Source: Clostridium rectalis
GTDB taxonomy: Bacteria; Bacillota; Clostridia; Clostridiales; Clostridiaceae
Assembly (NCBI RefSeq): GCF_900626095.1
Contig: NZ_UYZZ01000005.1
Location: 124,001 to 188,000, forward strand
Direction: 5' to 3'
Length of the DNA: 64,000 bases
Shown here: piece by piece, positions 55,373-64,000 of the stretch
Numbering within the stretch: the stretch's first letter is position 1
Layout: each line of letters opens with the position of its first letter
Notes under the pieces: generated by a model
The model's input: only the letters and a program-made list of their open reading frames with translations
The model's database searches: none
Told to the model about the DNA's origin: nothing
Position numbers and translations under genes: made by a program

Positions 55373-56551
55373 CTATAATAATTCTATAAACTCTTTTACA
55401 AATTTATCTGCTTTTTTGAAATCCTCTTCACTAGGTACAAATTTAAATTTTAATCCTTCTTTTAAAGTATTTAATTTTAAAGATTTTAACCTTTCCATCA
55501 TCATAGGAACACCTTCACCGCTCCAACCATAAGATCCAAAAGCAGCAGCAGCTTTCCCTCTATTAATTATAGGAGAAACTTCTGACAAAAGATCCCACGC
55601 AGGCTTTACCGCATCTTGATTTATAGTTGGTGACCCTATAATAAAACCATCCGCCTCTTCTATAGCACTTAGTGACTTTTTAATACCAAATTCTGTTATT
55701 TCATGAATAGAAGTATCTATACCATTTTCTATAAGTATATTTTTTATATATTTTGCAACACTTTCTGTGTTACCATATGCAGATATATAAAATATCTCTA
55801 CCTTTTTATTATTTTTCTCCAGCTTTCCTTTTGCCATTTCTTTATAAACATTTAAATATTTTTCTATATTATTTCCTGTATGAACAGGTCCATGGCTAGT
55901 TGCAATTAAATCTATCTTTAAATCTTTTATTTTATCTAAAGCAGCCAATACAAATTTTTTAAATGGATACATTATAACATTAAAATAATAACGTACTTGA
56001 TCGTCATACTCCTCACTTTGTGCCATGATTACATCCTGTTTAGGTGAATAATGACACCCTAAAAAATCGCAACTAAATAAAGCATTACTTTCTTTTATAT
56101 ATGTAAACATAGTATCTGGCCAATGAAGATTAGGTGCTTGAATAAATCGAAGTGTAGTGTTCCCAAGATTAATATCTTCTGTTGCCAATTGTATTTCTAT
56201 ATCCTCATTTAATATATCTTTAAGATATATTGATGCAGCTCTTGAAGCCACTATTTTAGCATTTGGGTAATCCTTTATGAGCTTTATCAAAGACCCTGTA
56301 TGATCTAATTCAGTATGTTGTACAACTATATAATCTATCTCCTTACTTCCTATTACTTCCCTTATGTTATTTAAAAATTCATCATAAAATCCATCTTTTA
56401 CTGTATCTATTATTGCCACTTTATCATCATTTACTAAATATGAATTATACGTAGTTCCCATTTTAGTTTCCATAATAATATCAAAAACTCTTAACTCAGG
56501 ATTTTTTACCCCTATCCAGTATATATTATCCTTTATATTAATCTTTGCCAT
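55373..56551 (-). CDS. fprA: Flavodiiron protein (A-type flavoprotein, FprA)
   Basis: FprA reduces oxygen to water or NO to N2O in anaerobes. The 392-residue product has an N-terminal metallo-beta-lactamase-like di-iron domain with HTELDHTGS (HxExDH) and later His ligands. The C-terminal flavodoxin domain from about residue 250 has [17 protein letters not shown] and GSYGWSGEG. It follows helD on the same strand. Confidence 0.95.
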   Translation of the reverse strand: MAKINIKDNIYWIGVKNPELRVFDIIMETKMGTTYNSYLVNDDKVAIIDTVKDGFYDEFLNNIREVIGSKEIDYIVVQHTELDHTGSLIKLIKDYPNAKIVASRAASIYLKDILNEDIEIQLATEDINLGNTTLRFIQAPNLHWPDTMFTYIKESNALFSCDFLGCHYSPKQDVIMAQSEEYDDQVRYYFNVIMYPFKKFVLAALDKIKDLKIDLIATSHGPVHTGNNIEKYLNVYKEMAKGKLEKNNKKVEIFYISAYGNTESVAKYIKNILIENGIDTSIHEITEFGIKKSLSAIEEADGFIIGSPTINQDAVKPAWDLLSEVSPIINRGKAAAAFGSYGWSGEGVPMMMERLKSLKLNTLKEGLKFKFVPSEEDFKKADKFVKEFIELL

Positions 56552-56629
56552 ACTATACCTCCTTATTTTTTTTATATGCTTTAATACTATTTTAATACAT
56601 TTTATTAAAAAGAAACATTATTTTCAAGT

Positions 56630-58909
56630 TTATTTTATTAGTTCAGATATTTCCTCAAAATAAAATATAAATTCATAATGCAATGCCCTAGTTAAAACTG
56701 TATAAAGAATTTTTTTGTTTAATTCACTGTTTTTATAATTAGTATTACTACAATCATATATAATACTACAATCGAATTCTAATCCCTTCGTCATATATGA
56801 TGGAATTATTATATTATTCTTTTCAATATATTTATCTGGATTTTTTACTAATTGCCACTGATTTTCACTATATTTCCTTAGATATTTATGTATCTTTTTG
56901 CATTCATCTAAAGTTTTTCCTATTATGGCTATATTATTCCTCCCATTATTTAATACCTTAGAAACTATTTCATCTACCCTTTCACAAAAATCCTTGTAAG
57001 TTTTTATCTGTTGTACCTTTACAGTATCCCCATGTCGCAAAACAGCTTTAGATGGTTTTATATTAATATTTTGCTTTTCTAAAACTCTACTGGCAAAATC
57101 TATTATTTCTATTGTAGATCTATAACTTTTTTCTAAATTAATATAATTAGCAGCACCATCAAATTCTCTTTTTATAACGCTCTCCCAATTTTCTATTCCT
57201 TTATAATAATAAATACCCTGTGCCAAGTCTCCAACAATAGTCATAGAATTATTTTGAACCAGTTTTTTTATAGTCCATAATTCTAATTCATTATAATCTT
57301 GAGCCTCATCTACAACTATATGTTTAAATAAATATTTATTTTCCAGCCCCTGTACCTTAAACTTTAAATATAACCTAGGAGCCAAATCCTCACTATCAAC
57401 TACCCCTATTTCTTTATTCTCTTTAACTGTCTTTATTATTCTATCTATAATTACATTATTAATATTATTATCTTGAAGTTTAATATAATTTAAAAAATCA
57501 ATATATAAGTTACCACTATCTACTTCTTTCCAAACATCAAAATAATTATTAAACTCCTTTTTACACTCTATTTTTATTTCCTTTTTTCTTAAATCTCTTT
57601 CATCATATATATTAATTAATTTTTTTCTTCTCTCAATAGAATCCTCCATGACTTTTTTTACTCTAGCCACTTTATATTCATAATAAAAATTTATTTTTTC
57701 AATTATATTTGCAATTTTTTCATCTATTTTTAAATTTAGATACCTTTTAATCTCATCTTTTCTTTGGTTCAAAGACATATTAATAAGATCTTTAGTAAAT
57801 AATCTTTCAATTTCTTTTTTTTCAAATAATAAATAATTCCCTGCCTTTATATCTTTAATCCTTTTACAGTCTTCTTTTTCTAAATAATTTATATATTTAT
57901 CAATTAGTTCTTTAAAAAACCAACTTCCTTTAATCTTGCTTATAGATTCCACTTCATGTATATTGTCTAATTTCCCCTCTAAAATTTCCGCTAATTTACT
58001 ATCCTTTGTAAGTATCTTACCTTTTATATTTAATATCTTACATACTATTTCCTCATAGGTAACTTGATTTATATGATCCACCCCTAAATTAGGTAATACC
58101 TGTGATATAAATTCTAAAAATATTTTATTAGGAGCAATAATTAAAATTTCTTTTGCTTTAAGAGATTCTTTATACTTATATACTAAATACGCAATTCTAT
58201 GTAATGCCACAGTAGTTTTTCCGGAACCTGCCGATCCTTGAACAATCAGTGGTTCATTTTTTTCACATCTTATAATAAAATTTTGTTCCTTTTGTATAGT
58301 TGCTACTACATCTTTTAATTTATTGCTTACACTCTCCTCCAAATTAATTTTTAAAAATTCATCTGAAAGTACATTTTCTTCACCTGTGGTACCTTTTAAG
58401 ATAATTTCATTAATCCCTTCATCAAAAGCATCTATAATAACTTTATCTTTAATAATAAATTTTCTTTTTAGATTTAAATTACCACTTATAACTCCTATAG
58501 GTGCTTTATAATATGTTTCTCCAAAAGTTCCACTATAATATAAATCTGCTATAGGAGATCTCCAATCTATTACTTTTTCATCTCCAGTAGTAATATCTCC
58601 TAATCCAAACTTTCCTATATAAAAACTCTCCTCTTCCCTTTTATATTCCTTAAAATCTATACGAGCAAAATATGGAGCTTTTATTGACTCACAGTACTTA
58701 TTAAAATTTCTACTAGTTATTTTATACAATTTTTCACATGTTTCTAACTCTTGATTATATTTTCCCTTTGCTTGTTTTCTTAGCTGTTCAATTTTTTCTT
58801 TTAATTTATCATTATCATTTTTAGACTTTTTCATTTCATTTTCTATCCATATTAAGGTATCTTGCAAGTATTTTTCTTCATACATCATATTTTGTTTATT
58901 TATGGACAA
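56630..58909 (-). CDS. helD: HelD-like UvrD-family motor protein (RNA polymerase recycling)
   Basis: HelD removes RNA polymerase from DNA in Firmicutes and helps recycle it. The product is about 759 residues. It has an N-terminal coiled coil (KYLQDTLIWIENEMKKSKN), the DxxxP-type segment GLGDITTGDEKVIDWRSP, Walker A GSAGSGKTT, a long insertion, VVDEAQDYNELE (motif II) and late helicase motifs near the end. The start is TTG at 58909, set by GGAGGTGA six bases upstream, and confirmed by the normal HelD N-terminus that follows. Confidence 0.9.
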   Translation of the reverse strand: MSINKQNMMYEEKYLQDTLIWIENEMKKSKNDNDKLKEKIEQLRKQAKGKYNQELETCEKLYKITSRNFNKYCESIKAPYFARIDFKEYKREEESFYIGKFGLGDITTGDEKVIDWRSPIADLYYSGTFGETYYKAPIGVISGNLNLKRKFIIKDKVIIDAFDEGINEIILKGTTGEENVLSDEFLKINLEESVSNKLKDVVATIQKEQNFIIRCEKNEPLIVQGSAGSGKTTVALHRIAYLVYKYKESLKAKEILIIAPNKIFLEFISQVLPNLGVDHINQVTYEEIVCKILNIKGKILTKDSKLAEILEGKLDNIHEVESISKIKGSWFFKELIDKYINYLEKEDCKRIKDIKAGNYLLFEKKEIERLFTKDLINMSLNQRKDEIKRYLNLKIDEKIANIIEKINFYYEYKVARVKKVMEDSIERRKKLINIYDERDLRKKEIKIECKKEFNNYFDVWKEVDSGNLYIDFLNYIKLQDNNINNVIIDRIIKTVKENKEIGVVDSEDLAPRLYLKFKVQGLENKYLFKHIVVDEAQDYNELELWTIKKLVQNNSMTIVGDLAQGIYYYKGIENWESVIKREFDGAANYINLEKSYRSTIEIIDFASRVLEKQNINIKPSKAVLRHGDTVKVQQIKTYKDFCERVDEIVSKVLNNGRNNIAIIGKTLDECKKIHKYLRKYSENQWQLVKNPDKYIEKNNIIIPSYMTKGLEFDCSIIYDCSNTNYKNSELNKKILYTVLTRALHYEFIFYFEEISELIK

Positions 58910-58977
58910 ACTAATCACCTCCACTGAGTTCATAAAATTATATTTTATCTTTAGGAAGTGATACTGTCAACTATATA

Positions 58978-59015
58978 AAAGGTATACATTACCCCTCTAT
59001 CAATGTATACCTTTA
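58978..59015 (-). terminator. Terminator after the ECF S-component gene
   Basis: AAAGGTATACATT and AATGTATACCTTT form a 13-bp perfect stem between the S-component gene and helD; a T-rich run follows on each side. Confidence 0.75.
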
Positions 59016-59037
59016 TTTATTATATATTGATTACTTG

Positions 59038-59535
59038 TTATTTCTCATTTACTAAATTTAAAAATACTGTCTTTAATAATATTTTTATTACATATAAAGC
59101 TATAAATCCATCTATTGTATGGTGTAATAATGATCCGATTCCTACAGTTATAAGTATCTTATCTAATGATATGCCAAAAGGAATAACTGCTAAAGCCTCT
59201 AATACACCATGTATAGGAGCTGTTATAAATACAACTTTTTTGTATTTAATACCATTTTTTAGCATATATCCACCTATAGCCCCAACAAAGGTATGCATAA
59301 AAGCTCTAGCTGCTATATAAGAACCCTTAGTCATTAAAAACCCAACACAAGAACCTACTCCTACTATTGCTGAAGCCTCGGGACCTAAAAACATAGATAT
59401 AAATAAAGGAACATGAGCTGCAAGTGTAGCTGAAAAAGGTCCTATTTGAATAGCTAAAAAACCAAATGCCATAGGAATTACTATTGACAGTGAAATAAGC
59501 AACGAAGTAAATACTATTTTTTTTATATTACTCAT
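59038..59535 (-). CDS. ECF transporter S component, possibly for niacin (NiaX-like)
   Basis: S components bind a vitamin and hand it to a shared energy-coupling module, which is not in this window. The 165-residue product has about five or six membrane helices. Its start SNIKKIVFTSLLISLSIVIPM and the LAAHVPLFISMFLGP stretch fit S-component proteins, with NiaX-like features in the latter. Niacin is only a guess. AGGAGGG precedes the ATG. Repeated TATAGATATG units lie in its leader. Confidence 0.75.
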   Translation of the reverse strand: MSNIKKIVFTSLLISLSIVIPMAFGFLAIQIGPFSATLAAHVPLFISMFLGPEASAIVGVGSCVGFLMTKGSYIAARAFMHTFVGAIGGYMLKNGIKYKKVVFITAPIHGVLEALAVIPFGISLDKILITVGIGSLLHHTIDGFIALYVIKILLKTVFLNLVNEK

Positions 59536-59542
59536 ATATTTC

Positions 59543-59592
59543 CCTCCTGTATAGATATGTATAGATATGTATATACATTAGTATACACTAGT
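59543..59592 (-). repeat. Tandem GTATAGATAT repeats and GTATAC palindromes in the leader
   Basis: Two copies of a 10-base unit (TATAGATATG) and GTATAC/GTATATAC elements lie upstream of the S-component start, next to its ribosome site. This is a likely operator or regulatory leader; no named repressor box is recognised. Confidence 0.45.
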
Positions 59593-59625
59593 TATATTCA
59601 CTTGTAAATATAAAACAATTTAAAA

Positions 59626-59665
59626 AAAATAGAAACATTCATTCCGAACATTTCTATTTCTAAAT
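59626..59665 (-). terminator. Terminator after the 132-residue unknown gene
   Basis: A 13-bp stem with two G-U pairs (AATAGAAATGTTC with GAATGTTTCTATT) is followed on the minus strand by T8. Confidence 0.75.
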
Positions 59666-59696
59666 TATTTTAACTATATTTTTATCTTTATTTCTG

Positions 59697-60092
59697 TTAA
59701 CACTTTGCATATTGTGGAATTCCAACCTGGAAAAATTCCCATTTACCATTTAACTTTTCATAACCTTTACAATATATACAACCGGTTTCAAAATCATACC
59801 CAACTTTGTTAAGTTCTTCACGGTTTTCCTTAATATTTCTAACATCATTTAAATCTTCCACATTTATATCTAATATATTACCTTTATTTGTTTCTACCTT
59901 AGCAACAAATTTAGGTAAAGCTAAATCCTCGTTCATAATATATATTAAATCTATTATCTTCAATGATAAACACTCTTCTAAAGAAAGCCTATCCCTGTAT
60001 AAAGACCATCCTTGAGCAAGTGATGTGTAATCTCCTATTTTAAAAATACTATCCCCTATCATACATGATCTTACACTATTTTTTATTACCAT
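59697..60092 (-). CDS. Protein of unknown function
   Basis: The 131-residue product is not recognised. It is soluble-looking, with IGDYTSLAQGWSLYRD, a middle LPKFVAKVETNKGNILDI and a C-terminal GCIYCKGYEKLNGKWEFFQVG. Two cysteines (CIYC) near the end could bind metal. The ATG at 60092 has GGAGGGG five bases upstream. It has its own terminator at 59626-59665 and appears to be a single-gene unit. Confidence 0.55.
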   Translation of the reverse strand: MVIKNSVRSCMIGDSIFKIGDYTSLAQGWSLYRDRLSLEECLSLKIIDLIYIMNEDLALPKFVAKVETNKGNILDINVEDLNDVRNIKENREELNKVGYDFETGCIYCKGYEKLNGKWEFFQVGIPQYAKC

Positions 60093-60270
60093 AAAAACCC
60101 CTCCATACAAATAATTAATTGCTGCATATCTTTTGTTTAGCTTGTCTTAATTATATCACCCTTGTTAAATATTTGTCAATATAATTTATGAAAATTTCTG
60201 AATTTTTAAGACTTTAAAACTAATTATTCAATTTTGATAAATATGAAGTATTAAATTTACTTTTTCTTCT

Positions 60271-60296
60271 ATAATAATAATAATAATAATAATAAA
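60271..60296. repeat. (ATA)n trinucleotide run
   Basis: About eight tandem ATA/TAA units lie in the gene-free stretch between the unknown gene at 59697 and the V-ATPase D gene. It is next to a terminator stem and is probably neutral, but its length could vary between strains. Confidence 0.85.
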
Positions 60297-60330
60297 GAAA
60301 CCGAAGACTAATCCCTCGGTTTCTTTTTTA
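60297..60330 (-). terminator. Terminator after the V-ATPase subunit D gene
   Basis: AAGAAACCGA and TCGGTTTCTT flank an 11-base loop with T6 on the plus side; the right arm lies at the stop of the subunit D gene. It ends the V-ATPase transcript. Confidence 0.8.
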
Positions 60331-60972
60331 TAAATTCTCCTTTTCTTTCATCATACTCTTTACTTTCATAAGCCTTGTAAGATTTCCTCTTTCATTCTCA
60401 TCTAATTTCATGACTATATACTTTATAGTTTCCTCTAACTGAGGTATGGTCATATATTCTAATGCATTTACTCTCCTTCTAGTTTTTTCAATTTCATCTG
60501 CCATAAGCTGGCAAGATTTTTCAATCTGTGCCAATTCTAATAGTTTTGGTAATATATCATACAACTTTTCTATAGCTCCATCTAATTCCCCAGAAGTATT
60601 TACAAAACCATATGGAAATATACTTCCTTCATCCTCTGCCATCTTTCTTTTAAAATTCATAACAGGAACATTAACACTCATTATATTCTTTTGTTCTATA
60701 TCTAAAGTAATACTCTCTTTAGGATAAATTATGGCCTCCTCAAGAAACTGTGAGGACATTACTGCTCTTGCCATTACAAAATCTTCAAAAGACTTTTGTA
60801 ACATTTCTTCAACACTTTTTCTTAATTCATTATTGTATTTTATTAAATCAATAAACCTTCTCATTAATTCATCTTGTTTATCTTTTAATAGCTTATGACC
60901 CCTTGTAGCCGTTGATAGCCTCTTTTTTAACTTAGTGAGCTCCATTCTCGTAGGATTAACATTTAATTTCAT
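60328..60972 (-). CDS. atpD: V-type ATPase subunit D
   Basis: Subunit D is the central shaft of the V1 sector, coupling the A/B head to the membrane ring. The 214-residue product starts [19 protein letters not shown], the family's typical opening, and is almost entirely alpha-helical coiled coil, with [18 protein letters not shown] near the end. It follows the B subunit gene by 18 bases. Confidence 0.95.
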   Translation of the reverse strand: MKLNVNPTRMELTKLKKRLSTATRGHKLLKDKQDELMRRFIDLIKYNNELRKSVEEMLQKSFEDFVMARAVMSSQFLEEAIIYPKESITLDIEQKNIMSVNVPVMNFKRKMAEDEGSIFPYGFVNTSGELDGAIEKLYDILPKLLELAQIEKSCQLMADEIEKTRRRVNALEYMTIPQLEETIKYIVMKLDENERGNLTRLMKVKSMMKEKENL

Positions 60973-60990
60973 AATTCTTCATCCCTTTAA

Positions 60991-62379
60991 CTATTTATCT
61001 TTATTATTGTCTTGGGGTAAGTATTTATCTAAATATTCATCTCTTATTCTCTTGAGCTCAGTCCTAGGCAAAATAGAAAGTAGCTTCCACCCTAAATTTA
61101 TAGTTTCTTCTATTGTTCTATTAGTTTCAAAGCCTTGTGATACATATTCTTTTTCAAAGGCATCCCCAAACTTAGCATACAGCTTATCTGTATCTGATAA
61201 GGCAGATTCACCCAAAATTACAGCCAATTCCTTCGCTTGTTTACCCTGTGCATACCCTGCAAATAACTGGTTCATAGTATCTGCATGATCCTCTCTTGTT
61301 TTATCATTTCCAATACCTTTATCCTTTAATCTTGAAAGAGAAGGTAAAACATCAATTGGAGGCATAATACCTTTTCTATAAAGTTCTCTACTTAATATTA
61401 TCTGTCCTTCAGTAATATATCCAGTAAGATCCGGAATAGGATGAGTTTTATCATCTTCCGGCATAGTTAGTATTGGTATTTGAGTTATAGATCCCTCTCT
61501 TCCTTTTATTCTCCCTGCCCTTTCATATATAGTAGATAAATCAGTATATAAATATCCTGGATATCCACGTCTTCCAGGAACTTCTTTTCGTGCAGCTGAT
61601 ATCTCACGTAAAGCCTCACAGTAGTTAGTTAAATCTGTAAGAATTACAAGTACATGCATACCTTTAGTAAAAGCTAAATATTCTGCTGTAGTAAGTGCCA
61701 TTCTTGGTGTAGCTATTCTTTCAATGGCAGGATCATTTGCTAAATTTACAAATAAAACTGATCTATCAATAGCCCCTGTCTTTGTAAAATCATCTATAAA
61801 AAATTGTGCTTCCTCAAATGTTATTCCAATAGCTGCAAACACAACAGCAAATTTAGAATCTGAATTTAAAACTTTCGCTTGTCTTGCTATTTGAGCAGCA
61901 AGTTGAGCATGTGGTAATCCAGACCCTGAAAATACAGGTAGTTTTTGTCCTCTAACTAAAGTATTTAAGCCATCTATAGCTGAAATTCCCGTTTGAATAA
62001 ACTCTGATGGATAATTTCTTGCCACAGGGTTAATTGGGATTCCATTTATATCAAGACGTTTATCTGGAATAATTTTAGGTCCATCATCTTTAGGTCTTCC
62101 CAAACCATCAAAGACTCTTCCAAGCATATCTTCTGATACTGCTATTTCAAGAGGTTTTCCCAAAAATTTAACTTTACTTCCTTTCAAATTAATTCCAGAT
62201 GATCCCTCAAAAAGTTGCACTAATGCCTTATCCTCATTTATTTCAAGTACTCTACCTCTTCTAATTTCACCAGTTTGTATCTGAATTTCAACTAGCTCAT
62301 CAAATTTTACATTTTCAACACCTTCTACAAGCATCAAAGGGCCAACTACTTCTTTTACTGTTCTATATTCTTTAAGCAC
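60991..62379 (-). CDS. atpB: V-type ATPase subunit B
   Basis: Subunit B is the non-catalytic partner of A in the V1 head. The 462-residue product starts [19 protein letters not shown] and has the family motif [22 protein letters not shown], where the Walker-like loop is degenerate, and [33 protein letters not shown]-like stretches. It overlaps the A gene by 8 bases and is followed by D. Confidence 0.97.
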   Translation of the reverse strand: MLKEYRTVKEVVGPLMLVEGVENVKFDELVEIQIQTGEIRRGRVLEINEDKALVQLFEGSSGINLKGSKVKFLGKPLEIAVSEDMLGRVFDGLGRPKDDGPKIIPDKRLDINGIPINPVARNYPSEFIQTGISAIDGLNTLVRGQKLPVFSGSGLPHAQLAAQIARQAKVLNSDSKFAVVFAAIGITFEEAQFFIDDFTKTGAIDRSVLFVNLANDPAIERIATPRMALTTAEYLAFTKGMHVLVILTDLTNYCEALREISAARKEVPGRRGYPGYLYTDLSTIYERAGRIKGREGSITQIPILTMPEDDKTHPIPDLTGYITEGQIILSRELYRKGIMPPIDVLPSLSRLKDKGIGNDKTREDHADTMNQLFAGYAQGKQAKELAVILGESALSDTDKLYAKFGDAFEKEYVSQGFETNRTIEETINLGWKLLSILPRTELKRIRDEYLDKYLPQDNNKDK

Positions 62380-64000
62380 CTATAATTCCCCCTTTGCTAA
62401 TTAGATCATCCATTTCATCTGTAAGATTACTCCATATATCATCTATATCATTCATATTTGATTCATCTATATACTTAGACCTAGCTATCTTATCTCTAAT
62501 TTCTAATGATAAAATATCTTTTAGATACACTCCTGCTTTTAACGCTTTCTCTGCCTCTTCTCCGAATTTTAATACAAGTTTTAACATCTTATATTGTTTA
62601 ATTAATGAAGCATAAGTATCTACATCATTGAAAGCATTCTGTTGTAAATAGTCCTCTCTTAAAGATTTAGCAACCTCAAGTTTCAATCTATCGGATTCTG
62701 ATAGAGCATCTATACCTACAAGTCTAACTATTTCCTCTAAATTTGCTTCTTCCTGTAAAAGAGCCATAGCTTTAATCCTAAGTTCTGTCCAATCCTCAGA
62801 AACATTTTCATCCATCCATTTTCCTATTCTATCTACATATAATGAATAAGAATTTAACCAATTTATGGAAGGAAAGTGTCTTTTATATGCAAGTTGAGAA
62901 TCTAGTCCCCAAAAAACTTTTACTATTCTTAAAGTCGCCTGAGTTACAGGTTCAGATAAATCACCTCCTGGAGGTGATACTGCCCCTATAGCTGTAAGAG
63001 CCCCTTCTCTTTCATCATCGCCTAAACATACTACTTTTCCAGCTCTTTCGTAGAAATCTGCAAGTCTAGATCCAAGATAAGCAGGATATCCTTCCTCTCC
63101 AGGCATTTCTTCAAGTCTTCCTGACATTTCTCTTAAAGCCTCTGCCCATCTTGAGGTAGAATCAGCCATTAATGCTACAGAGTAACCCATATCTCTAAAA
63201 TACTCTGCGATAGTTATACCCGTGTATATAGATGCTTCTCTGGCTGCAACAGGCATATTTGAAGTGTTTGCTATAAGCACAGTTCTTTTCATTAAAGGCT
63301 CCCCTGTTTTAGGGTCTTTAAGTTCTGGAAATTCATTTAAAACATCTGTCATTTCATTTCCACGTTCACCACAACCTATGTAAACTACTATTTGAGCATC
63401 CGCCCATTTAGCAAGCTGATGTTGAACAACTGTTTTCCCACTACCAAAAGGGCCCGGTACACATGCAGTCCCCCCCTTAGTTACAGGAAAAAATGTATCT
63501 ATAACCCTCTGTCCTGTAACCATTGGTTCGATTGGATTTAGCTTTCTCTTATAAGGCCTTCCTCTTCTAACTGGCCATTTTTGCATAAGAGTTAATTTTT
63601 CTTTTCCTTTTTCCGTCTCTACTTCTCCTATTACATCTAATACAGTATAATCACCCTCTTGCAAAGAAAGTAATTTCCCTTTTATTCCATAAGGAATCAT
63701 TATCTTTTGTTCTATAATAGAAGTTTCCTTTACCACTCCTATTACATCCCCCGGATTTACTTCTTCTCCTATTTGTAATGTAGGAGTAAAATGCCATTTT
63801 CTATTTCTATCTAAAGAAGGAACATCTATTCCCCTGGTTATAAAATCTCCAGCCTCTTTCTCTATTGCATCTAATGGTCTTTGTATTCCATCAAACATAG
63901 ACTCTATAAGTCCTGGGCCAAGTTCTACACTAAGAGGTGCTCCTGTGGAAATTACTGGTGCACCTGGGCCAAGCCCTGATGTTTCTTCATAAACTTGGAT
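62372..64000 (-). CDS. atpA: V-type ATPase catalytic subunit A (cut by window edge)
   Basis: Subunit A hydrolyses or makes ATP in the V1 head. About 542 codons are in view, and the gene continues past the right edge: the frame stays open upstream of the internal Met at 63898 and encodes [20 protein letters not shown] and [10 protein letters not shown], typical A-subunit sequence. Walker A is GPFGSGKTV. AATPase signature [16 protein letters not shown] follows. The complex in clostridia may run as a proton or sodium pump or synthase; the ion is not shown here. Confidence 0.97.
   Translation of the reverse strand: MQVYEETSGLGPGAPVISTGAPLSVELGPGLIESMFDGIQRPLDAIEKEAGDFITRGIDVPSLDRNRKWHFTPTLQIGEEVNPGDVIGVVKETSIIEQKIMIPYGIKGKLLSLQEGDYTVLDVIGEVETEKGKEKLTLMQKWPVRRGRPYKRKLNPIEPMVTGQRVIDTFFPVTKGGTACVPGPFGSGKTVVQHQLAKWADAQIVVYIGCGERGNEMTDVLNEFPELKDPKTGEPLMKRTVLIANTSNMPVAAREASIYTGITIAEYFRDMGYSVALMADSTSRWAEALREMSGRLEEMPGEEGYPAYLGSRLADFYERAGKVVCLGDDEREGALTAIGAVSPPGGDLSEPVTQATLRIVKVFWGLDSQLAYKRHFPSINWLNSYSLYVDRIGKWMDENVSEDWTELRIKAMALLQEEANLEEIVRLVGIDALSESDRLKLEVAKSLREDYLQQNAFNDVDTYASLIKQYKMLKLVLKFGEEAEKALKAGVYLKDILSLEIRDKIARSKYIDESNMNDIDDIWSNLTDEMDDLISKGGIIGA

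Noticed and set aside
60271-60296. Possible CRISPR or regular repeat array
   Set aside because: It is a simple trinucleotide run with no spacers.
63859-63898. Internal Met of the V-ATPase A gene as a start
   Set aside because: The frame is open to the window edge and encodes conserved A-subunit sequence upstream, so the gene is cut by the window rather than starting there.

Overview
The window comes from a low-GC, spore-forming Firmicute of the genus Clostridium (cluster I, sensu stricto). The evidence is the very AT-rich DNA, strong AGGAGG-type ribosome sites with frequent TTG and GTG starts, a set of sporulation genes (spoVS, spoVM, spoIVA, ylbJ, a Spo0E-like phosphatase), acetate kinase/phosphotransacetylase and a V-type ATPase. 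The gene content resembles C. tetani or C. botulinum relatives, but the species is not proven here. Most of the window is conserved core chromosome, and nearly all genes lie on the minus strand.

Layout. 1-7440 (minus) holds the start of smc, a small broken membrane gene, spoVS, a radical SAM gene, rnc, acpP, plsX, rpmF, a YceD-like gene, ackA and pta. 7563-10142 (plus) holds a consensus sigma-A promoter, tmcAL (ylbM) and ylbJ. 10122-15983 (minus) holds a coiled-coil gene, coaD, rsmD, recG, a fakA-like gene and asp23; rpmB runs the other way at 16190. 16501-31698 is a long minus-strand housekeeping run: spoVM, thiN, rpe, rsgA, pknB, prpC, rlmN, rsmB, yugP, fmt, def, priA, coaBC, rpoZ, gmk, remA, yicC. 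This covers translation start and ribosome assembly, the PASTA kinase/phosphatase pair, coenzyme A synthesis and biofilm/stress regulation.

31862-38614 is the most accessory-looking part. It holds an aminotransferase, a small unknown gene, a ferritin-like protein and an orphan phage-type endolysin whose C-terminal domain has its own internal ribosome site. It also has two tandem membrane-anchored, degenerate Mrr-like paralogs, a DUF6774-type micropeptide and a two-armed SatD/DUF3307 module. The SatD proteins carry motifs laid out like those of class III nucleotide cyclases, and one has a C-terminal helix-turn-helix. This module is my best candidate for an undescribed signalling system.

38686-54883 returns to core genes: cca, tRNA-Pro(GGG), spoIVA, gpsA, der, a DUF512 radical SAM protein, an M18 aminopeptidase, a CorA transporter, a 5-formyl-THF cyclo-ligase, hprK, a two-catalytic-domain amidase and glpX. 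They are interrupted by an internally deleted IS3-family element (45829-46629). A 50-residue Spo0E-like gene starts with TTG at 54124. 54906-64000 holds a flavodiiron protein, HelD, an ECF-type S component, an unknown protein and the V-ATPase genes for subunits D, B and A, the last cut by the window edge.

The genes are tightly packed, with many overlaps of a few bases or gaps under 20 bases, and most units end in clear stem-loop terminators. No rRNA, CRISPR array or intact prophage was seen.
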